Part shown: positions 32,691 to 44,985 of the stretch, in pieces | Position numbering within the stretch: the stretch's first letter is position 1 | How the letters are laid out: each line of letters starts with the position of its first letter | From: Lepeophtheirus salmonis | Lineage: Eukaryota; Arthropoda; Copepoda; Siphonostomatoida; Caligidae | Assembly (NCBI RefSeq): GCF_016086655.4 | Contig: NC_052139.2 | Coordinates: 23,750,002 to 23,814,001, forward strand | Reading direction: 5' to 3' | DNA length: 64,000 nt | Program-made: the position numbers and the translations under genes | Notes under the pieces: model-generated | Told to the model about the DNA's origin: nothing | Databases searched by the model: none | Seen by the model: only the letters and a program-made list of their open reading frames with translations

Positions 32691-33956
32691 AATGCTAAAT
32701 GCTTAGCCCCAGAGCCCAAGATAAATGAATATTATATATATATATATATTTGGCCTTTTGAACATAGCGGTTACCGACCCAACTCGTCGGCTAAGGTCTA
32801 TTTTGCGATATTAAAGGGGTTCCATTATACTCAAATTACGGATCCTGCTAAATTTGACTAATTTCAGGTCCCAGCAGCCACCTGCACAGCTAGTGGGCTT
32901 TTAGATGGCGCCTAAAATTACTCCGGAAATGCCGGTATAAACATATATAAAAAAAAATTATTTACTTTTTGAGCCAGTTTCGAGACAAAAAATATTTTAT
33001 CTTTCTTTTGTGTTATCGCCTGTATAGCCACATATATACTCCCCCCTTGTAGTTTTAGACTGACCCCTATTTTTTTCTCTACAGCGTTCCAATGATCATT
33101 ATGCCGACACTTCCCCTTTGAATCTTTTTTTGTTCTCTTTTGGAGTAAAATATGTATATAAAGAATGTTTAATATACTCGTAGGAGTTCACAACATTGCT
33201 CTGAGTTATTAGGCATCCCTGAACAGACAAAAATGCAAACAAAATTTGCTCTAACAATATATATATATATATTTACTTCGCTTGTCTTTTCTTTTTTAAT
33301 ATGTCGTGATGAGCTTGTGATGCACACGCTTGTTGCTATATTGACATTTCTTAGATCTGGTAGTCATGCAGCTCTAAAATATTAATCATACACTAAAAAA
33401 ACGAGTCTATCATAGAGAGAAAAACTTTACTTTATTAATATTTGAGATAAATACATAAATAATGTCAAGATATAAAAGTTTGTAAAACAAATAATAACAA
33501 CCATATGGTCTGATCTTTTAAATCGAATATCAATTTGTTTTCCCCTTATTTATGGTGTGTTGTCGGTTCTAATTAAATAACTTTAAAATGCACTTGAATA
33601 ACAATTATACAAATGTTGATGATAGCACTAGCCAACAAAATTTCAACTTTTGCTTGGCCATGAATTCAATGTTTAATTGCCAGAAACATGAAAATGCCTT
33701 TATAAACCAGATTTTTGTTTTATGCACAATGTGATTGTTGATAAATTTTTTTTTGTATAGCATCTATTCTATTATTTTTCGTCTTGGAAGATCTAAATAA
33801 AAAAAACAAAAAAACAAGAAATATAGCTTGTAGGCTTACTTGTTTCTAGATTTTAATCATGTCTGCATCTTTTTTTGAGTAGAAGAAAATGCTCTGCAAG
33901 GAGTGTTGTTTCAGTCTTTTTTTAGAATTTATGAATGGGTATCAAAATAACATTGA
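32691..33956. other. AT-rich intergenic stretch with microsatellites
   Basis: It contains (TA)n runs near 32733-32750 and 33258-33273 and no supported gene. No repeat partner elsewhere in the window was noticed. Confidence 0.4.
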
Positions 33957-34416
33957 GGTTTCAGCGACAAAAACGTGGACTCGAGAGGTTTTTAATAATA
34001 AAAAGTGAGGACTACACCCAGTCACCCTTCACGGCCTTCTTGATGGTCATAACAGCTGCAGAGAAGTCATAAGTGAGACGATTCATCGATTTAGTGAGAT
34101 CCTCCTTGATCTTCTTCTCCAAGCTGGATAGATATTCCGGATCCCACTTTGAATTGTTCCTTTCAATGCCTGCTTTCCTGCCGAGGCTTTCTCCATAATT
34201 TTCCATATCGATAACCTTGAAAACCAGGCTCATGGATCACTTCACAATTTCCATAATCCTTGCCACCTCACTCATGATGAAGAAATGTTTTTTATAGTTT
34301 GTTTATGCACAAAGGATGGTTAAACCAGATTGTCAAAAATTAACCACCAAACCTTTGTATATTAATGAAAAAATTAACATTAAACAGTCCTCGGTTTGTT
34401 GCCCAACTCTATAGTA
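33957..34416 (-). mobile_element. Internally deleted mariner derivative 1
   Basis: The end near 33960 (GCGACAAAAACGTGGACTCGAG) and the end near 34390-34416 (complement TAGAGTTGGGCAACAAACCG) match the terminal sequences of the copy at 14761. Between them the minus strand encodes only the DNA-binding half of a mariner transposase. It includes WDPEYLSSLEKKIKEDLTKS, then MNRLTYDFSAAVMTIKKAVK. The catalytic domain is missing. It is about 460 bp, a MITE-like deletion product. Confidence 0.65.
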
Positions 34417-34439
34417 TTGTAGGAAGTATATTAATCCAA

Positions 34440-34861
34440 TAAATAAGTATAGCCGACGCTCCTATCAACCATGGATAAGTCGTTGGCGAGGCGGTTCATC
34501 GATTTTGGCTAAACCTCCTTAATCTTCTTCTCCAAGCTTAACAGGAACTTTGGATCTCTCTTTTAATTTTCTAGGTAGGTTTTCTTTATCCTTCTTCAAT
34601 TTTGCTACCTTGACTATGAGGATCATAGGGCACTTCACAATCTCCATAACCCTCGCCACCTCAATGGCAACATCTATTAGATTTGAGATGCGCTCCCTTT
34701 TGGCTTCTCATGATGACGAGATGATGAAAGTTTTATTTTTGTTTCTTTAAGATCAAAGGAAGCCTCTACTAGAACTCGAGAACCATTACTAAACTTTCTT
34801 ATATTAATAAGAAAATTACCTTCAATTTATAGTCTACATTTTGTTACCCAACCCTGTAGAA
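34440..34861 (-). mobile_element. Internally deleted mariner derivative 2
   Basis: The minus strand again gives only the N-terminal part: RDPKFLLSLEKKIKEV, a stop, then PKSMNRLANDLSMVD. The outer end near 34861 carries CTACAGGGTTGGGTAACAAA, the clearest terminal sequence of this family. It sits next to the preceding derivative in the same orientation, so the pair may be a tandem or nested insertion. Confidence 0.6.
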
Positions 34862-35339
34862 TTTTAGTAAAAATCATACTGAAGGTGTTATTATTTGGCA
34901 AAATTGCTTTTGATAAACTGTCTGTACATGGATGATGAGAAATAGCAATAACCTTATATTAAAATAATGAATTAATAAATTTCCTCATTTAGAAAACACT
35001 TATTGGAATAAATGATGATTGAAAAGAACACTCAAAATACATACAGAAATAAATAACAAATGAAAATGATTATCAATACATTTGAGTTTCATGATAGTAA
35101 TAAAACAACAAACAAACACAATGATGCATTCATCTATATGTATCTTCTAATTTATCATAGTCAAGTGCATTTTGGTATAAATATCCATCTATGTATGTAT
35201 ACATATTTATTTATTTACTTGAAATGATGTATTTGCTCATAATAATTATAAAGTACTACATTGAATGGTTTGTGTCTTAAGCAAGGAATGGGATTAGAGA
35301 AAAAAGTTTTAAATAGTAGATTGGGGAAAAAATAATTCC

Positions 35340-36440
35340 GTATTTTTCGCTTTATTTCAATCTTTTATAAAAAGCGTTAGTAGCATATCTAATCCCCGGT
35401 GTACTTCCGGAATTTCGATGGCAAAGACAGAGTATCTCGCAGCTGCCGAAATAAAAATAGCTCTAAATTCTTCATTTCGGATAGGGTAGTCTTCTGTCAG
35501 CTTCTCTGCTATCCCACTTCTACAGCTCGAGAGAGCTAACTCTATTGTACGAGTTTTTGTAGAGACACTCGAAATATTTGATGTGAGCCCGAATAAAAGA
35601 ATAGCAGTCACGAATTTATCACCTATTCCGGCTATGTTAAGCAACATAATTTTTTTCAGTATATGTAGTGACGAGAAATACGCAAAAGGATGATTTGCTC
35701 TGTTAAACAATTTTCCAGAGTCTTTACAAGGAGTATTGAAGAATAAACATCCTAAAGATATTTGAACTACCGAAGTAAATCGCTTTCAATCTTTTGCTTT
35801 AGAAATTGAATCCATGATTCTCTTCTTCCACGATATGGGCAGGTCCAAGTTTTTTAAGAACTTGTCGCCGATTTTGTCAGCCTCCTCATTATAATTTGAT
35901 GCAAAAGACATTATCAGATGCCATTGAATGGCCATCCACTGATTATCTGCGGCTCTCTTTAGTGGTTAAAAAAATTCGCACAGTTGAAACTGGAGTCGTT
36001 GCTCAAATTGTGAAAGAAGATATACCTCTCGATAAGGCTAACCATTCTAATTGTTTTGGTTCTAGGAGTTTTTAAAATAAAATTTCTTTTCACAGTTCTG
36101 TTGCACCACATCAATGGCGGAGGTGGATGAAATTGGTGGCGTTCCTTTCAAAAAAATCCTTTTATGTGGTGGCGTTAAAGATGGAGATAATTCCACCAAG
36201 TGATCATTTATAAAATCTGTTCCCAGCATAACCCATGTATACACCGGGTGTGAGAACATAAATGCTCGCCACTCAGTCTATGGATGTCTTGAAAGGCCAA
36301 TTTGCACTTTTTGATATACTCTGGGTAATATTCTTGAGATTGGATATAATCGTCATCCACCAAGAGATCTACTTTGATTGATTGAGGGTAAATAGATCCT
36401 ATCAAATAACTTATAAAGCCAGGACTCTTCTTTTTCTTGG
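35340..36440 (-). pseudogene. 3' fragment of an APE-type LINE, diverged copy
   Basis: The minus-strand piece YTWVMLGTDFINDHLVEL (about 36235-36180) parallels LYIWLMIGTNLTNKITSL in the LINE at 47.1-51.9 kb. GDKFVTAILLFGLTSNISSV (about 35617) parallels the segment EEKYVKGLVLFGNSTGITSE there. A 117-codon open stretch remains at 35710-35357, followed by an AATAAA-like signal. It is 5'-truncated, as expected for a LINE, and broken by frameshifts. Confidence 0.6.
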
Positions 36441-36884
36441 TGCTTTCTACCCTCTCAGATTGAAAAATATATATATATAAAAATTACAATATGGTGAATT
36501 TATTCCTTTGAGACCTCCATACTCGGCTTTCACAGCTGAACCGGGCCAGTAGAATTCTGTAAAATATTATTTGTAGCATACAATCATACCTTTACAACAC
36601 CGTATCGTATGATCCAATGTGACCAATAATGATCATAATATACTTATTTAAAAAAAAAAAAAAAGACGGTAATAACAAAATACTTTTTCTCCAACCTATA
36701 CAAGGTCCCTCTGTCGCCTGCTGATGAAAAGTGAAAAGTGAGAAAGAACAATTCACATTATTTAAAAAGAGGATGAATAAAATTGTATAAAATATGACCT
36801 AGAACGAAGGAAATACTTTTTGTTGTTGCAACCTGAACCGTTTTTATTTTATTTTCTAAAGCTATTACCAGAACTCCTTCATTA

Positions 36885-37140
36885 TTTAGAAGGGAACATT
36901 TAAGTATAAAGTGTGTGTTCATGAATAACAAAAAGTAAAACATATGATTTATGGGGGAGTTATACGTGTAAGTCCTTGATGGACTCAGAGTAGAATTGAA
37001 GAGGAACATCAGAGTAATTTCGTCCATAGATACTGAGTGGTGTTTCTGTTTTGTTTTTTAATTTCCTATCATAGCTCCTCACAGATAATAATATAAAATG
37101 TCATGATAAAAAGCCGCATTCCTCCCAAACATTCTTTTTT
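36885..37140 (+). repeat. Dispersed repeat (GTGTAAGTC family), copy 1
   Basis: Landmarks TAAGTATAAAGTGTGTGTTC, GTGTAAGTCCTTGATGGACT, CAGAGTAGAATTGAA, TAGATACTGAGTGGTGTTT and CAAACATTCTT are found in the same order at 44725-44985. There is no coding content and the class is unknown. Confidence 0.5.
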
Positions 37141-37666
37141 TTTAAAAGCCAATAGACATACCTTAATTTATAATTATGACAAACAAGAACAAACAAACAT
37201 TCTAACTGAATATAACACAATCATTACACATAACTGATATGTGTTAAAGAAAAAAACAATAATAAGAAAGACGAACAAAAAATCATGGCTTTTTTCATTT
37301 TTTTTCTCTTCACTATTATGCTTATTGCTAAAGACTTGTGAATAGAGGAACATGGATATTATGAGGTAAGATAGGTGATTTTCTCCTCGTTATGATTCAG
37401 AATGTGTCAGTATAAGAAGCAATTAGCTCTGGTGAGGCAAACTACTGAGAGAATTCGTAAAATCACTCAAATGTTGGGTCATAGGAGAGCATGAGAAAAT
37501 GAGGACGTAAGTGACGAAAACTATAAAGCTCAGTTCAGTTGGAGAAATTTAGAATCGAAAGAATAGAAAGATGAGAAGGATGGTCTTCGTCTCTTCATGA
37601 ACTTTATTTATTGTCGAAATAGTACAAAACAATCTGCATTACATAGTCACTTACGGGACTCAAACC

Positions 37667-38560
37667 TCAAAGTCTAGGAAAATCTCGGACTGGGAACTCA
37701 TACCTCCGATGAATCTCAAGCCAAATTATGAAAACCATAACAAGTGACCTATTGGCAATTGTATATAAATTTATAATTATATTATATTCTAGATTTTGTA
37801 ATCTTTTGTTAATATTAATATTTATTTTTCTCTTTGCATCACTTGCCCCTGATCCAATTTTTTCTTCGTTTTTTAACCATTCCATTAGTTTCCACAAATA
37901 AGGCTTCATGTTGAAAATCGAACCTTGAATAGAATGATAGAACGCTTCTATACTGTTGTTCATTCTAATATTATTATTTAATGCTCTTTCATAAGGATTC
38001 CACAGTGGAATAGGGAAAGTCTGTTGTATCCCTGGACGAGTATCTCCACGAACTCGTTCAGCTCCAATGTAGTTATTATCAAAGTAGAAAATGAAATATT
38101 ATGGCACACTGTCGTCATCTGATGTATGGATTAACCCATCGATGGTCCATTGGAAGAAATGCCAATGCTGTAAAACATTTCATCTTGGAGTTGAAGTCGG
38201 GATCAATGTTATACTGATTTTTAAAACCAAGATCGACACTATGCTACAACAAATTTTACGCCATATGATATAAGCATTCCGTTATGCTTGTAGGTGAGAA
38301 AAATACGCCGGATGCATTGATTGTGTCTTGCTTTTTTCCAAGAAGTAGCGCAAAAATTCTTGGAATGGAAACGTATTTAATAACAATATGCATTGTAAAA
38401 AGCTGAAACACTTAAATGTTCAATCACAAACCTTATTTTTATTCACTGATAGATCATTTAAATCAAATATAACAATCCTCTCCGGATCATTCAATCCACT
38501 ATCGTATGATAAAAAAAAAATTCGCCATTTTCTAGATATGTATACACTTCCGTAATTGCC
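37667..38560 (-). pseudogene. MULE-type (Mutator-like) transposase relic
   Basis: On the minus strand in several frames, in order: TFKCFSFLQCILLL (near the first catalytic DGTFK-like block, with a stop at the Asp+1 position), DFNSKMKCFTALAFLP, FDNNYIGAERVRGDTRP, FPIPLWNPYERALNNNIRMN, then NNSIEAFYHSIQGSIFNMKP and YLWKLMEWLKNEEKIG. The final parts match the conserved C-terminal region of animal MULE/FLYWCH transposases (the NNxxEgwh block). Several stops and frame changes show it is dead. No TIRs were identified, so boundaries are approximate. Confidence 0.65.
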
Positions 38561-38605
38561 TATCCAATTCTTTGAGCATCGAGCTTGGCTGTTTATTTAT
38601 GTATT

Positions 38606-38712
38606 AAGGCGAAATACTCTTATGGACAAATGACTTCAAGGCGTAATGTTCTAAGGCGAAAATGTTTAAGGCAAATTGTTCCGAGGTAAAATAGCTTGAA
38701 GCAAAAGTACTG
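38606..38712 (+). repeat. 15-bp tandem array
   Basis: Five consecutive 15-base units from 38638 to 38712 are AAGGCGTAATGTTCT, AAGGCGAAAATGTTT, AAGGCAAATTGTTCC, GAGGTAAAATAGCTT and GAAGCAAAAGTACTG. They are preceded by AAGGCGAAATACTCT and a slightly longer spacer unit. Identity decays towards the right. It may be the end of a repeat-rich non-autonomous element. Confidence 0.7.
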
Positions 38713-38828
38713 ATCACGAAAAAATGATAGAAAATTTAAATGAGGTAATTATTATAATCGTTCAACTCTTTATCATGCCTTTGTGGATTGTCTTCATGTT
38801 CAGATTTTAAAAGGAGCTATATCATTGA

Positions 38829-39092
38829 ATGTCAACGGCAGAAAGACATCGAATCGAATTTAACAAAAGCGATGATGTTTTTGAAGTATCAAATAGAGGG
38901 AATTCTTTTGATACTATTAAGGCATTGGATTTTGCTTTATCTGAAGCCAAATCCTTTATTGCAAACAAGTTATGCGCATATCAAACACTGGAGGCTGAAG
39001 AATTGCAGAACAATTCATACATTTGCTGCAGGTTGGTACATTGCCATCTCTTTGAGAATTCCAAATGTGTCGGGTTATTGATGGCAATATGA
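38829..39092 (+). CDS. Hypothetical 87-codon ORF
   Basis: An ATG directly follows a TGA in the same frame. The product MSTAERHRIEFNKSDDVFEV, then ALDFALSEAKSFIANKLCAY, looks more protein-like than its surroundings. A TTCAG acceptor-like site lies upstream at about 38803 and CAG|GTTGGT near 39029 could be a donor. I do not recognise it. It could be a transposon exon or chance. Confidence 0.25.
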   Translation: MSTAERHRIEFNKSDDVFEVSNRGNSFDTIKALDFALSEAKSFIANKLCAYQTLEAEELQNNSYICCRLVHCHLFENSKCVGLLMAI

Positions 39093-39717
39093 AGAAGATT
39101 TTGTACGATACTACCCGAAAATATCAGCAAAATATTTGAAAACTTAAAAAGGGATTATTAAATTTCATAAAACTTTTAGACAGTAATTGTTTTGAATATG
39201 AATTTTAGACTCTTCACTCGGCCTTTTGTTTTTTTTAAATGTTTATTCATTGCTTTACTCGTCTTACTTTATTTATATGTTTTACTAAATTGGATTATGT
39301 TTCATTTATTGCTCCAATTTTTGTATTACTGTGTATTAGCATTTACTGAAAGATTCTTCCGCAGGGGAATGATTTTAAACAAAAATATTTATATATGTTA
39401 TTTATAACCCAATTCCTCTACCTACAAAAAAATAATAAGTAATATTAAACATCACAAAAGGCTTAGTTTTAAATGTGGGAGTTAATTGTCGTCTTTTTGT
39501 GATGGAAATAGTTTCAATCTTTTGATAAATATCAATAGTTCTTTAGTAAATTTAGTAACATCATTAATCAATAATAAAAAAAAACGTTTATGGCTTTGAT
39601 ATCTTTTTATTCGTATAAATTTCATGGTTTACTTATTTAAATTTTTATTTACTAATATCTCTACAAGATCAATTATGGCTGCCTATGTATATTTTCCATG
39701 TTGGTGTTGGTGATCAC

Positions 39718-41168
39718 CCTGTTCTGGTCGTTGATTTACAAAACTCGAAAAATATATAACTAATATGAATATTTCGACTCAGTCCCGTAACCAGAACCAT
39801 ATCCAAGAACTAACACTCTATGTTCTGGAGTTGGAAAGTAGACTTTTATATACTTTTTGAGTGTTTCCGCATTTTCCCTCATGTTTTAGGATGTGAGAAG
39901 CTTAAAAATCATTTTTTTAGAAAAAAAATAGTTAATGATTTGATTGTCGAAAAAAATGTCTTCAAAAAATTAAACGAAAATAATCATTATTTTGTGATTT
40001 TTACTTTTTTTTATAGAAGTGTAACAAAATATATATAATTTTGATTCTCAAATACGTATTAGAAAAATATTTTTTAATAAGAAATTGAGGTAAGTGCACA
40101 ATCTTTCGAAAATATTTATTTATTTTCCCCAAAAAATGACTTAATATAAGAAAAAATAACATTGATACATGGGAGTATACAATTTTTGTACTGCATCCCA
40201 CGCACCTAGATGTTTCTCTTTACCTTCATTGTACTGGGAAGTTTTGATACTTTGATAAAAAATTAATAAGCAGTATTATTCAAAAATGCTTAAATTTTAG
40301 TGTTATGTTTTTTGTTTTTTTTTTGCATTCAATAGTGTGTTTATCTTTACTTTTTGACAATAAACAACGCAAAATCATCAAAAAAGGCATTTTGGAAAAT
40401 TTTTAAGGCTGATGAGAAAGGGTATACAACATATTTATATTCCTACAAAAATGATGTTTGAGCTTCTTACATCTTAATACCTGGGAAAAATTCTAGAAAC
40501 ATATCAAAATTCAAAAAAATATATATTTTTGAACAGTTATAAAGTTAAAGGGATGTAACCAAGATATTATCTTTGCCGGTTGACTAGCTTGAGATTACAT
40601 TTTTATTTATTACAATTTGAAATTTCAATAGATTGATTTTTAAATTATCTTTAAATTGATCAGATGGAGCTTTATCCATTAATTATAAATAAACTTTATA
40701 ATAAAACAATTAATCTATGTGACCTAGGAATTGTCATTGAATTAAAAATGCATAATATTTTTTCTAGGAGTGATCGTGAATCGAATGTACGCACATTAAG
40801 TTAAATAGTATAATTTCTCTAAAGCACATTGCCCAATGTGCGAGGTTGGTTCAAAATACTTATAAAAAGGCAATTTTCTTAAAATATATGTTATTATTGC
40901 ATACCTCAGTATTCACAAGTCTGAGGGGCACCTAAAACAGTAAACATTTGCTAAGCACTATAATTTAGAATGCAATCAAAATTCTGCAGTTTTAGTAGAA
41001 TAAAGTTAAAACTAGGATACAGCCTCATAAGACCCAATTAGTTCGAAAACTGTATCTACTATTAAGCAGAAAATAGTTCAAGAGCATGGCACTAGCTCCT
41101 ATTAAATTTTCGGCATTTTATTGAGTGAAATAAAAACTCTTTTTTGACTTACTCTAATAATAAATTTA
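39718..41168 (+). repeat. 1.45-kb duplicated unit U, copy 2
   Basis: It is nearly identical to 23527-24972 and in the same orientation, about 16.2 kb away. It includes the GCACATTGCCCAATGTGC palindrome at about 40826. It starts at exactly the same base as copy 1 but lacks the following right-arm sequence, ending abruptly at AATAATAAATTT next to a mariner relic. Confidence 0.85.
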
Positions 41169-41199
41169 TAACTCTTAAGGCAAAGGAAAAGTGGTCTTT

Positions 41200-41405
41200 C
41201 AACTACATATATATGAAGCCCTTGGATTAAGTAGTGTAATGTGTCTAAGAGAGAGATCCCAATAAATGTGCACATAGTAGTGTTGACTCCTTGCAAGCTT
41301 CTATTCTAGAGACAATGCCTAACCTGGACGGTGAGTTCCTCATCAATGCTTGTGTCAGGTACAGGGCAAGGTTGGAAGCTGTGGGTGAAGCTAGAGGTAG
41401 GTGAT
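41200..41405 (+). pseudogene. Tc1/mariner transposase C-terminal relic
   Basis: One frame reads KPLD, several stops, then ERDPNKCAHSSVDSLQASIL, LDGEFLINACVRYRARLEAV and GEARG. This is the usual mariner C-terminus, starting at the third catalytic block (xPLD). It begins about 30 bases after the end of the duplicated unit U, so U may have been inserted into or recombined at this element. Confidence 0.65.
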
Positions 41406-43599
41406 TTGAAAGCAAAATATTTGTGAATTGTTGAATTCATTTTTGAAAATATATTATAATATACATTATCCTAAACATTTCCAGATTTAAAATCCTCACG
41501 TTGTATGTATTATACAACACAGTCCTTCGAAGCCCAGAATAAATTAATCAAAAAATATATTTAAATCAAATAAAGTGCTAAAATGTACACTATGTTGGGC
41601 AATCAATTTTGAGGGTGACAAATTAATTTCTGTTATGTTTGTTTGACACATTTTTTAAATTTATATTCTTTATATATTTACTTTTTCTACACTCAAGGAT
41701 ATTTTTTTTTCTTAATCAGCTTCTCTCTGTGGATGATTTTCATATTAAATTTCCTCCATTATCTCCTTTATATCCAAAGTAAAAACTTTTAACTAATTTT
41801 TTGATTACTCAATGTGTGTTTCGTTTCAAAAGCGACATCTTGCGAGGATAAGTTCTGTAATAGTCTAGGTAATTTTATCAAACTAACAGGCACGTTGTTC
41901 ACTTTTTATATAGCCTACAATAGAACGAATTACAGTGGAAGACATTTAACTCAACAAAGAATCAATTACTTTTTACAACTAATGGTACTAAACTAATTAT
42001 TCATGGATTAATGTAATTTAATTAGAAAATGATAAATTTTATAACTTAAAATGTCTAATAATGCTAGCGTTTAATTGAAAATATACAATATATGTATGAT
42101 TACATATTTCAAAAGAATTTGAATGATGCCAAAAAAGTAGGCGTATATTCATTTATAAATATTTCAAACATTCATTTAATGAAAATTTACATTCTTATAT
42201 GATTGACAACTTTTTAGTATTTCTTTTCCTAAGAAAATTGTTCATTAAATATAATCAAATCAAAATTCCTTAAAAAAACATAAAATTCCTCTATAATGTT
42301 TAATGGATTTCTTTTCCATTACTTTCAATTATCAGTAAGACAACCCAAACACTTTATTGGAGGAAGGGAGTCTGAGTTTAGACTTGTGAATTACAGCTCT
42401 GAGTAGATAAAATATTTGATACAATTATTTATTTACTTGGATTACTTCTAGATTTGGTTCAATACAAAAATTGAGAAATGTTCAATTTTTTTATGTGCTC
42501 AGTCTTGAAAATCCTGAGAAAGAGTTTTTTCCCCCAAAACTTAACTGCAAGAAAAAATTTAATATTTTAATATCTGGAAATACTTATCTGATTAAGTTAG
42601 TGTTGGTTGTTGATACTTTTCAGCTAATTTACCGTGCTTTTCAAAAGTTTTGTACTTTTTGGTGAATGAAAAAATCTTGGTCATAATAGAGATCTATCAA
42701 TAGAAGAAGACAAAAATTAAAATATAAAAAAACCCGTCAATTTTTAAAACTTTAAGGACGTTGGCCGACCTCTAAAATTTTTTCAAAATGAGTCAATCAT
42801 TGTTTTTTACCCAAATGCATATTTTATGCTAATGCGAGCTCAATTTCTCCAAAAAAAGTTAGAAATGGACCAGTCTACTGTAGATTCTTCGGCGTATGTA
42901 CAAGGATCTCGTTGGAAGAAGTAGGGTGAAATTAGAGTGTTCCGTCATCGTCAAGACAATTTTTAGTATGACGTGAGGTCGTTCCAAGGTTTCATTAACA
43001 ATTTAGACACCGTCATAAATGCATCAGTACTAGACAGAGGCAGGTATATCGGACAAAATATCCAACATCTGCATCGTATTGGAGAAGATTCCTATAAATT
43101 TCGATATTTTAGACGATGCAATAAAAAATAAGGCGGAATAAAAATGAAATTTATATTCAATTTTGTCCCCAGTATACCTGCACCCAGATGAATGAATGTA
43201 CACATCTTTTATGATTTATATACTTCTGAAAATGAGTGCATCCATAAGTTTACCTCTCTGTTGATAACATTAGATGCATCATACAATATAAAATTGATGT
43301 AATTTTTATGGGAGGGGGGTTTCAGTTGAATGGTGGAAATTTGAAAATTAAGTCTGTAAAATAATACCTTCAAACTATTTTTGAGTTATCAAACTGTTGA
43401 AGCGAAAATTTCTTATTACAAATTGTTACAAAAGATAAAAATGTTTTCAGTACACCTTCTTATTTGTATAATATCGGATCAAAAAATATTTTTTTAGATA
43501 TTGGAACAAGAAATATTTTGATATCAGTACATTACTAGTCAGTATCACTATACCATTAGGCTATATTGGACAACACTAGATTAAAATATTCTATAAACG
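41406..43599. other. AT-rich intergenic stretch
   Basis: No gene or element was recognised. Open frames such as 42471-42665 are AT-driven and look non-coding. A slightly GC-richer patch at 42890-43090 showed no frame that I could connect to a family. Confidence 0.4.
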
Positions 43600-43987
43600 T
43601 TTGACACACGCTTGAGAAGGTGCAGAATTTATGAAGAGTGAACATGGCTGTCTTCTGGCCTTCGTCCTCAACCAATCTGAACCCCCTGGACTTTGCTGTT
43701 TGGTTTCTCTTGGAGGACAATAGGAACAAGCCTTCTCATCCGAATGTCGATTCTCTGAAGGATGTGACAGCGGAGGAGTGGAACAACTTGTCCAACTCAG
43801 ACTTCATCCAGGCCAGTTTTGCCTATGTTCGTCCCCGTATGGAAGCCATCATTCAGAATAGTTTTACTGAATAAAAAGTGTAGAAAATTTTTTAATTACC
43901 CTATTTTGCTTTAAAAATTTGATATAAAAATGTGAAAAAGTAAAACGGCTTTCAAAGTTTTCTAATCTTTGAGTCCTCACCCTGTTT
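43600..43987 (+). pseudogene. Mariner transposase 3' fragment with end sequence
   Basis: The frame 43638-43874 gives WPSSSTNLNPLDFAVWFLLE, then SHPNVDSLKDVTAEEWNNLS, and ends RPRMEAIIQNSFTE with a stop. These are the third catalytic block and C-terminus of a mariner transposase. The Asp before the NPLD motif is replaced by Asn (TNLNPLD instead of PDLNPLD). The sequence continues to CACCCTGTTTA near 43987, a plausible element end. The 5' two thirds are missing. Confidence 0.7.
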
Positions 43988-44724
43988 AGGATTTAAAAAA
44001 GACATGAACTGAACCAATGGCATTTATTACTCTTAATATTTATTAAATACAAACTTCATCCTATCAAGAGTTTGAATATACAGGATATCTCCATATAGCT
44101 AGGTATATTTTCATCATATCTAGCTTTTTAATATTATGATAATAAATTATAAAAAAAATATATATTGAGATAAGCAAGAATTTTTGTTGTCGTTGATGCT
44201 CATTTAGTAGAAGTGTTTAATTTTGTATTGGAGGAGTGTCTTGTAAGTATTTGATTTGCTATCTATACTTAAAACTTTTAGTTATTACTTATTATACAAA
44301 CTTGCAATTAAAAGGTTATTGAATAAATATTGGTTCAATTTCGATTATTTAAATTTGATTGTTAGGAATGACCAGTTTTAAAATTAAGCAAATACCCGAT
44401 TAAGATTCAATTTTACGATTTTTTTTACAAGCATTTTGTCTGGCATACATTATTTATAATAATTATTGAGAAATAAATGTTTTAATTGTCTAATTCTACT
44501 TTATTTTAAAAATAGTAAAAAGTGGGAATTGAAAAATAATTTCTCCATTTTATGGGTTTTTGTACTAAAAGGTACAATGTAAATTTCATATTATGCGGAT
44601 TTTTCCTGTAGCTGTTAAAAAATGATCTTAGACGATTAAGTTACTTTTTTTAGTGTTTAATTTTACTGTTTCTTTCAACCTTTTATTCCAAATATGTTAT
44701 AATTACTTTTTTTTTGTTGAAGAA

Positions 44725-44985
44725 AGAACATCTTAGTATAAAGTAATCACTTGTTACATGAAAGACATGGAGGAACTCAGTGGATTTGTTGGGTAGTTAT
44801 TCAATAAGTGTAAGTCTTTGTAAGACTCAGTGTAGAATTGAAAATGTAGATCGAGGAAATTCCTGCAGGATGTAGAGTGAGGTTTATATTTATTTCCCCC
44901 TTTTCATAGATCCTTGTAGATCATCTAATAAAACGTGATATTAGCTAAACTTATCGCCCAACAAACATTCTTAAAACTGCCAGGG
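44725..44985 (+). repeat. Dispersed repeat (GTGTAAGTC family), copy 2
   Basis: It shares TTAGTATAAAGT, GTGTAAGTCTTTGTAAGACT, CAGTGTAGAATTGAA, TGTAGAGTGAGGTTT and CAAACATTCTT in order with 36885-37140. Both copies are in the same orientation. Confidence 0.5.

Noticed and set aside
32733..32750. (TA)n microsatellite as a regulatory element
   Set aside because: Simple repeat with no further signal; similar runs occur near 20865, 33258 and 58778.
35900..36077. Plus-strand ~58-codon frame (LSDAIEWPSTDYLRLSLVV...) as a gene
   Set aside because: It lies antisense inside the LINE fragment with no recognisable family; most simply a shadow of the LINE.
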